The position numbers and the translations under genes are program-made. Of a stretch of 9,006 nt of DNA, positions 6,606-9,006 are shown in pieces. The stretch comes from Muribaculaceae bacterium. Lineage in GTDB: Bacteria > Bacteroidota > Bacteroidia > Bacteroidales > Muribaculaceae. Positions within the stretch are counted from its first letter, which is position 1; every line of letters begins with the position of its first letter. The stretch is from positions 1 through 9,006 of the forward strand of contig JAIDUY010000349.1 in assembly GCA_029059965.1 (NCBI GenBank). The letters are read 5' to 3'. Below the pieces are notes generated by a model. The model did no database searches, was not told the DNA's origin, and saw nothing but the letters and a program-made list of their open reading frames with translations.

Positions 6606-7589
6606 ATGAGACGCACGGCCATATTCGCCACACTTGCCGCAACGGTGTTGTTGCTCTTTGTCTGCGACTTGTGCTATGGTGGCGCGGACATAGGCATGAA
6701 GCATGTCTTCGCCGCTCTCACCGGCGGCGACTGCCCGTCTTCGGTGCGCACGATAGTACTGCATATAAGGCTTATAAAGGCAGTCGTGGCTCTGCTCGCC
6801 GGCGCGTCTCTCGCGGCCTCGGGACTGCTGATGCAGACTTTGTTCCGCAATCCGCTTGCAGGCCCCTATGTGCTGGGCGTCAGCTCAGGCGCCAGCCTCG
6901 GCGTGGCCGTCTTTATCCTCGGCGCCCCCCTTCTCGGACTGACGCAGGCCTTGGGCGGACTCGGCATCGCCGGAGCCGCATGGCTGGGCTCGGCTCTCGT
7001 ACTCGGCCTCACTGCAGCCGTGGCGATACGCATACGCGACATAATGGTGATTCTCATCCTTGGCATGATGTTCGCCTCGGGCGTGAGCGCCATAGTTCAG
7101 ATTCTCCAGTATCTCAGTGACGAGGAATCGCTCAAGGCCTTCGTCATATGGACCATGGGCTCGCTCGGCGATGTCACCTCGGCCCAGCTCGCTGTGTTCG
7201 TTCCCGCAGTGCTGGTGGGTCTGCTGCTGGCGATGTGTGCAGTCAAGCCTCTTAACCTGCTCCTTTTCGGCGAGGACTACGCCCGTACCATGGGACTGAG
7301 TCCGCGTCGCAGCCGCGCGCTCATATTCACCTCGACGGTACTCCTTGCCGGAACCGTGACGGCCTTCTGCGGCCCTATCGGATTCATTGGCCTTGCCATG
7401 CCGCATGTGGCACGCCTCATCGTGGGCGACAGCGACCATCGCGTGCTGCTTCCGGCGACCATGCTCACAGGCTCGGCTGTTCTGTTGCTGTGCGACATAG
7501 TGTCAAAATTCTTTGTGATACCCGTCAATGCCGTCACTGCCTTCCTGGGCATTCCGGTGGTTGTGTGGGTAGTGCTCCGTAACAGATAG
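6606..7589 (+). CDS. FecCD/BtuC-type ABC importer permease
   Basis: This 327-residue, highly hydrophobic inner-membrane protein fits the FecCD (PF01032) family, which works as a homodimer with about ten helices per subunit. Signatures seen: IRLIKAVVALLAGASLAASG (54-73; most relatives have RLPR where this has RLIK), RNPLAGPYVLGVSSGASLG (81-99), GEDYARTMGLSPRRSR (222-237; the cytoplasmic coupling region that meets the ATPase), GFIGLAMPHVARLIVGDSDH (259-278) and PVNAVTAFLGIPVVVWVVLR (306-325). Length is close to family normal (~330) and both ends look complete. It lies 3 nt after the binding-protein gene and 3 nt before the ATPase gene, a tight operon that fixes the partners. Ligand unknown, as for the binding protein. 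Confidence 0.92.
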   Translation: MRRTAIFATLAATVLLLFVCDLCYGGADIGMKHVFAALTGGDCPSSVRTIVLHIRLIKAVVALLAGASLAASGLLMQTLFRNPLAGPYVLGVSSGASLGVAVFILGAPLLGLTQALGGLGIAGAAWLGSALVLGLTAAVAIRIRDIMVILILGMMFASGVSAIVQILQYLSDEESLKAFVIWTMGSLGDVTSAQLAVFVPAVLVGLLLAMCAVKPLNLLLFGEDYARTMGLSPRRSRALIFTSTVLLAGTVTAFCGPIGFIGLAMPHVARLIVGDSDHRVLLPATMLTGSAVLLLCDIVSKFFVIPVNAVTAFLGIPVVVWVVLRNR

Positions 7590-7592
7590 GCC

Positions 7593-8375
7593 ATGGACGG
7601 AACGATGATAGAACTGAGGAACTTCTCGACGGGCTACGGCGCAAGGCGTCTGCTCGAAGGCGTCGATGCCGACTTCGCCGCCGGAAGCCTTACGGCCCTG
7701 CTGGGACGCAACGGCGCGGGCAAATCCACATTGCTCAGAGCCATGGCAGGCCTGGGCGAACACGGAGGCCTCATGAAAGTGGGCGGCAGGCCTACGGACG
7801 GACTCGACTCCCGCGAAGCCGCCCGTCTGCTGTCCTTTGTCAGCACCGAACGCACGCGCATATCGGCAATGAAATGCCGCGACATAGTCGGCATGGGGCG
7901 CGCTCCATATACAGGCTGGACGGGAAGCCTCTCCGAAAACGACCGGCGCATAGTCGGCGACGCTCTCGACGCCGTCGGAATGACCGGTTTTGCCGACCGC
8001 AGTTCCGACACCCTGAGCGACGGCGAATGCCAGCGCCTGATGATAGCCCGGGCACTTGCCCAGGATACCCCGGCGATGCTCCTGGACGAGCCGACATCAT
8101 TCCTTGATCTGCCCAACCGCTACGAGCTGTGCACACTCTTGCGCGAGCTCGCCCACAGTCGCGGCAAATGCATCATCTTCTCCACCCACGAGCTCGACAT
8201 CGCCATAGCCCTTTCCGACAGAATAGCTCTGATAGACCCTCCCTCGCTGTTGTGCGACGATACCGAAGGCATGGTGGCTTCCGGACACATCGCCCGCCTC
8301 TTCGACCCTGACGGCCGCATTCCGGCAGAACTGTGGAACATAAGGCGCCCCGAACTTGAAGGCCCGGGGCGGTAA
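7593..8375 (+). CDS. ATPase of siderophore/heme/cobalamin ABC importer (FecE/BtuD-like)
   Basis: This cytoplasmic nucleotide-binding subunit powers the importer above. Motifs in order: Walker A GRNGAGKST (38-46), Q-loop region SFVSTERTR (81-89) with Glu86 where most relatives have Gln, LSDGECQ signature (141-147, Asp instead of the second Gly of LSGGQ), Walker B AMLLDEP (161-167), D-loop SFLD (169-172) and switch H199 in STHE. The variants at the Q-loop and signature also occur, as far as I recall, in Bacteroidetes relatives, so they do not imply loss of function. At 260 residues it is complete. An alternative in-frame ATG at 7605 (MIELRNF) matches the usual family N-terminus and could be the true start. 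It is the last gene of the operon; no clear rightward terminator follows, only a CGCCCCG/CGGGGCG pairing (8346-8371) inside its 3' end. Confidence 0.92.
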   Translation: MDGTMIELRNFSTGYGARRLLEGVDADFAAGSLTALLGRNGAGKSTLLRAMAGLGEHGGLMKVGGRPTDGLDSREAARLLSFVSTERTRISAMKCRDIVGMGRAPYTGWTGSLSENDRRIVGDALDAVGMTGFADRSSDTLSDGECQRLMIARALAQDTPAMLLDEPTSFLDLPNRYELCTLLRELAHSRGKCIIFSTHELDIAIALSDRIALIDPPSLLCDDTEGMVASGHIARLFDPDGRIPAELWNIRRPELEGPGR

Positions 8376-8409
8376 GCCATATGTCGTAGCGGCGGAGGCG
8401 GAACTGTCT

Positions 8410-8487
8410 CTAATCCTCGAATTCCATCATTTCCGGAGCCATGGCGTCATCGTCGTGATGATGGTGCTTGTGATGCTTCTTGTGGTG
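8410..8487 (-). other. Out-of-frame continuation of the His-rich lipoprotein after an A7 run
   Basis: On the minus strand the run of seven A (8488-8494) is followed, in the +1 frame, by codons reading HHKKHHKHHHHDDD and then AMAPEMMEFED before TAG at 8410-8412. The His/Lys composition carries on directly from the upstream frame, and the end is acidic and Met-rich. With six A the two parts would join into one 89-residue protein. Explanations: a real one-base insertion, polymerase slippage on the run that restores some product, or a homopolymer error in the sequence. Confidence 0.6.
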
Positions 8488-8680
8488 TTTTTTTGTGTTT
8501 CTTGTATTTCTTGTGGTGATGGTGGTAGTAGTCATCGTCGAACGAATAGCTGTAGTCGTGCTCGATGCCTGCGTGTGTGCGTATGTTGCCGCAGGAGCCT
8601 ACGATGATGGCGATAATGGCCATGCAGATGATTGCTATGGTGCTCTGGATAGCGTTGCGGAAAGGAAGAGGTCTGGGCAT
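8447..8680 (-). CDS. Small His/Lys-rich lipoprotein, apparently frameshifted near its C-terminus
   Basis: No family is recognised. From the ATG at 8680 the frame gives 77 residues (an in-frame TTG at 8689 would add three). It starts with a basic N-region (MPRPLPFRN), a long hydrophobic stretch and lipobox VGSC with Cys30, so a lipoprotein anchor is likely. After a short linker come DDDYY, HHHH and KKYKKHKK (48-64). An A7 run follows, after which this frame gives 13 residues of different composition (TPQEASQAPSSRR) and a stop. Skipping one A restores 25 more His/Lys/acidic residues (see 8410-8487), so the ancestral product was probably 89 residues. His clusters suggest metal binding, an inference. 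It converges on the importer operon and is on the opposite strand. No good promoter box was found in 8690-8750, and no Shine-Dalgarno. Confidence 0.6.
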   Translation of the reverse strand: MPRPLPFRNAIQSTIAIICMAIIAIIVGSCGNIRTHAGIEHDYSYSFDDDYYHHHHKKYKKHKKTPQEASQAPSSRR

Positions 8681-8751
8681 ATCTGTCAAGTTGAAATGTT
8701 ATACTTATATTACAATTCAATGACAGATTTGGTTTGATATGGTTACAATAT

Positions 8752-8785
8752 AAAAAGCGCCGCTCCCCGGGGGAGGGGAGCGGCG
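8752..8785 (-). terminator. Leftward intrinsic terminator
   Basis: CGCCGCTCCCC (8758-8768) and GGGGAGCGGCG (8775-8785) form a perfect 11-bp GC stem with a 6-nt loop. On the minus strand it is followed by CTTTTTAT; on the plus strand by GCAAAATTG, without a T tract. It therefore ends a leftward transcript arriving from the right, most simply the structured RNA at 8752-8962, and separates it from the small lipoprotein gene. Confidence 0.88.
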
Positions 8786-8962
8786 GCAAAATTGTTCAAT
8801 AGCTAATTGTGCACATTAAGTCTTTGGTAAGTGGGTTGTCTTTCCTTTAATGTAAATCTAAACAAATGCAATGCAAATTTCGTAATATTTTTCGGAAATA
8901 CAAACCCCGTCAGCTTTAACAATGACGGCAAAAGGTGCACAATTGCTTGTAAATCTCTATGT
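8752..8962 (-). ncRNA. Candidate ~200-nt structured RNA with 6S-like outline
   Basis: This ORF-free, AT-rich stretch holds nested complementary arms. Outer stem: AATTGTGCAC (8805-8814) with GTGCACAATT (8935-8944), extended by AGC/GCT past one bulged base. Middle stem: 8833-8845 with 8894-8907, about 12 pairs with one bulge and one mismatch. Between them on the 5' side is a CCGTCA/TGACGG hairpin (8907-8912, 8923-8928). A GC-rich hairpin with T5 (8752-8785) follows in the leftward direction only, which sets the strand. A near-consensus -7 box TTAGTTTG (8968-8975, one mismatch) would start the RNA near 8960-8963. Long closing stem, open middle, second stem and a ~200-nt size recall 6S RNA or the Bacteroidales-1 RNA motif, but I recognise no primary-sequence hallmark. 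The remaining bases, 8963-9006, hold only this AT-rich promoter region; 8691-8751 shows nothing else. Confidence 0.5.
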
Positions 8963-9006
8963 ATTAGCAAACTAAGATTCGCTTAAATTAAATATTATAT
9001 ACAAAT

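Noticed and set aside
8346..8371. Hairpin CGCCCCG/CGGGGCG as operon terminator
   Set aside because: It lies within the ATPase coding sequence and has no T tract on the plus strand.
8356..8737. Plus-strand small open frames across the His-rich gene
   Set aside because: They are mirrors of CAC/CAT and AAG codons, giving Val/Met-rich strings without start signals or homologous features.
1..9006. CRISPR arrays, tRNA or rRNA genes, insertion sequences
   Set aside because: No regularly spaced repeats, tRNA-like cloverleaf, rRNA core sequence, transposase or flanking terminal repeats were seen on either strand.

Overview
The window looks like chromosomal DNA of a GC-rich member of the Bacteroidales, most likely Muribaculaceae or a close relative; the family is inferred and no rRNA marker is present. 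The evidence is: three promoters matching the Bacteroidetes -33/-7 pattern (TTTG ~19 nt upstream of TAnnTTTG), almost no Shine-Dalgarno sequences, a trigger factor and type B ribosomal protein L31 of Bacteroidetes character, and a siderophore/cobalamin-family ABC importer whose binding protein and ATPase carry Bacteroidetes-type sequence features.

Layout. (i) 1-2423, plus strand: the C-terminal part of a DUF262/DUF1524 (GmrSD-like) nuclease cut by the window edge, overlapping by 4 bp (ATGA) an exported seven-bladed-propeller lactonase. (ii) 2445-2479: a GC hairpin with T tracts on both sides, probably a bidirectional terminator between converging genes. (iii) 2505-4907, minus strand: trigger factor (tig) and an exported M48 zinc metalloprotease, each with its own promoter. 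(iv) 4908-5073: a compact divergent promoter region; the rightward promoter drives type B L31 through a leader carrying a hairpin and a perfect 14-bp palindrome. (v) 5329-5443: a potentially structured RNA segment followed by a strong intrinsic terminator lying only 16 nt before (vi) 5460-8375, a tightly packed plus-strand operon for a lipoprotein substrate-binding protein, FecCD/BtuC-type permease and ATPase. (vii) 8410-8680, minus strand: a tiny His/Lys-rich lipoprotein whose reading frame is broken by an A7 run; reading on in the shifted frame continues the His/Lys-rich tail. (viii) 8752-8962: an AT-rich, ORF-free stretch that folds into long nested stems and ends in its own terminator on the minus strand, a candidate ~200-nt non-coding RNA with a 6S-like outline.

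How the parts work together. The binding protein, permease and ATPase form one importer, taking an iron complex, heme or a corrinoid from the periplasm into the cytoplasm; the substrate cannot be read from the window. Trigger factor, L31 and the M48 protease are housekeeping functions in translation, folding and envelope quality control. The most unusual items are the frameshifted His-rich lipoprotein, the unexplained structured RNA at the right end, and the possible attenuator between rpmE2 and the importer operon. I did not find a complete new multi-gene system.
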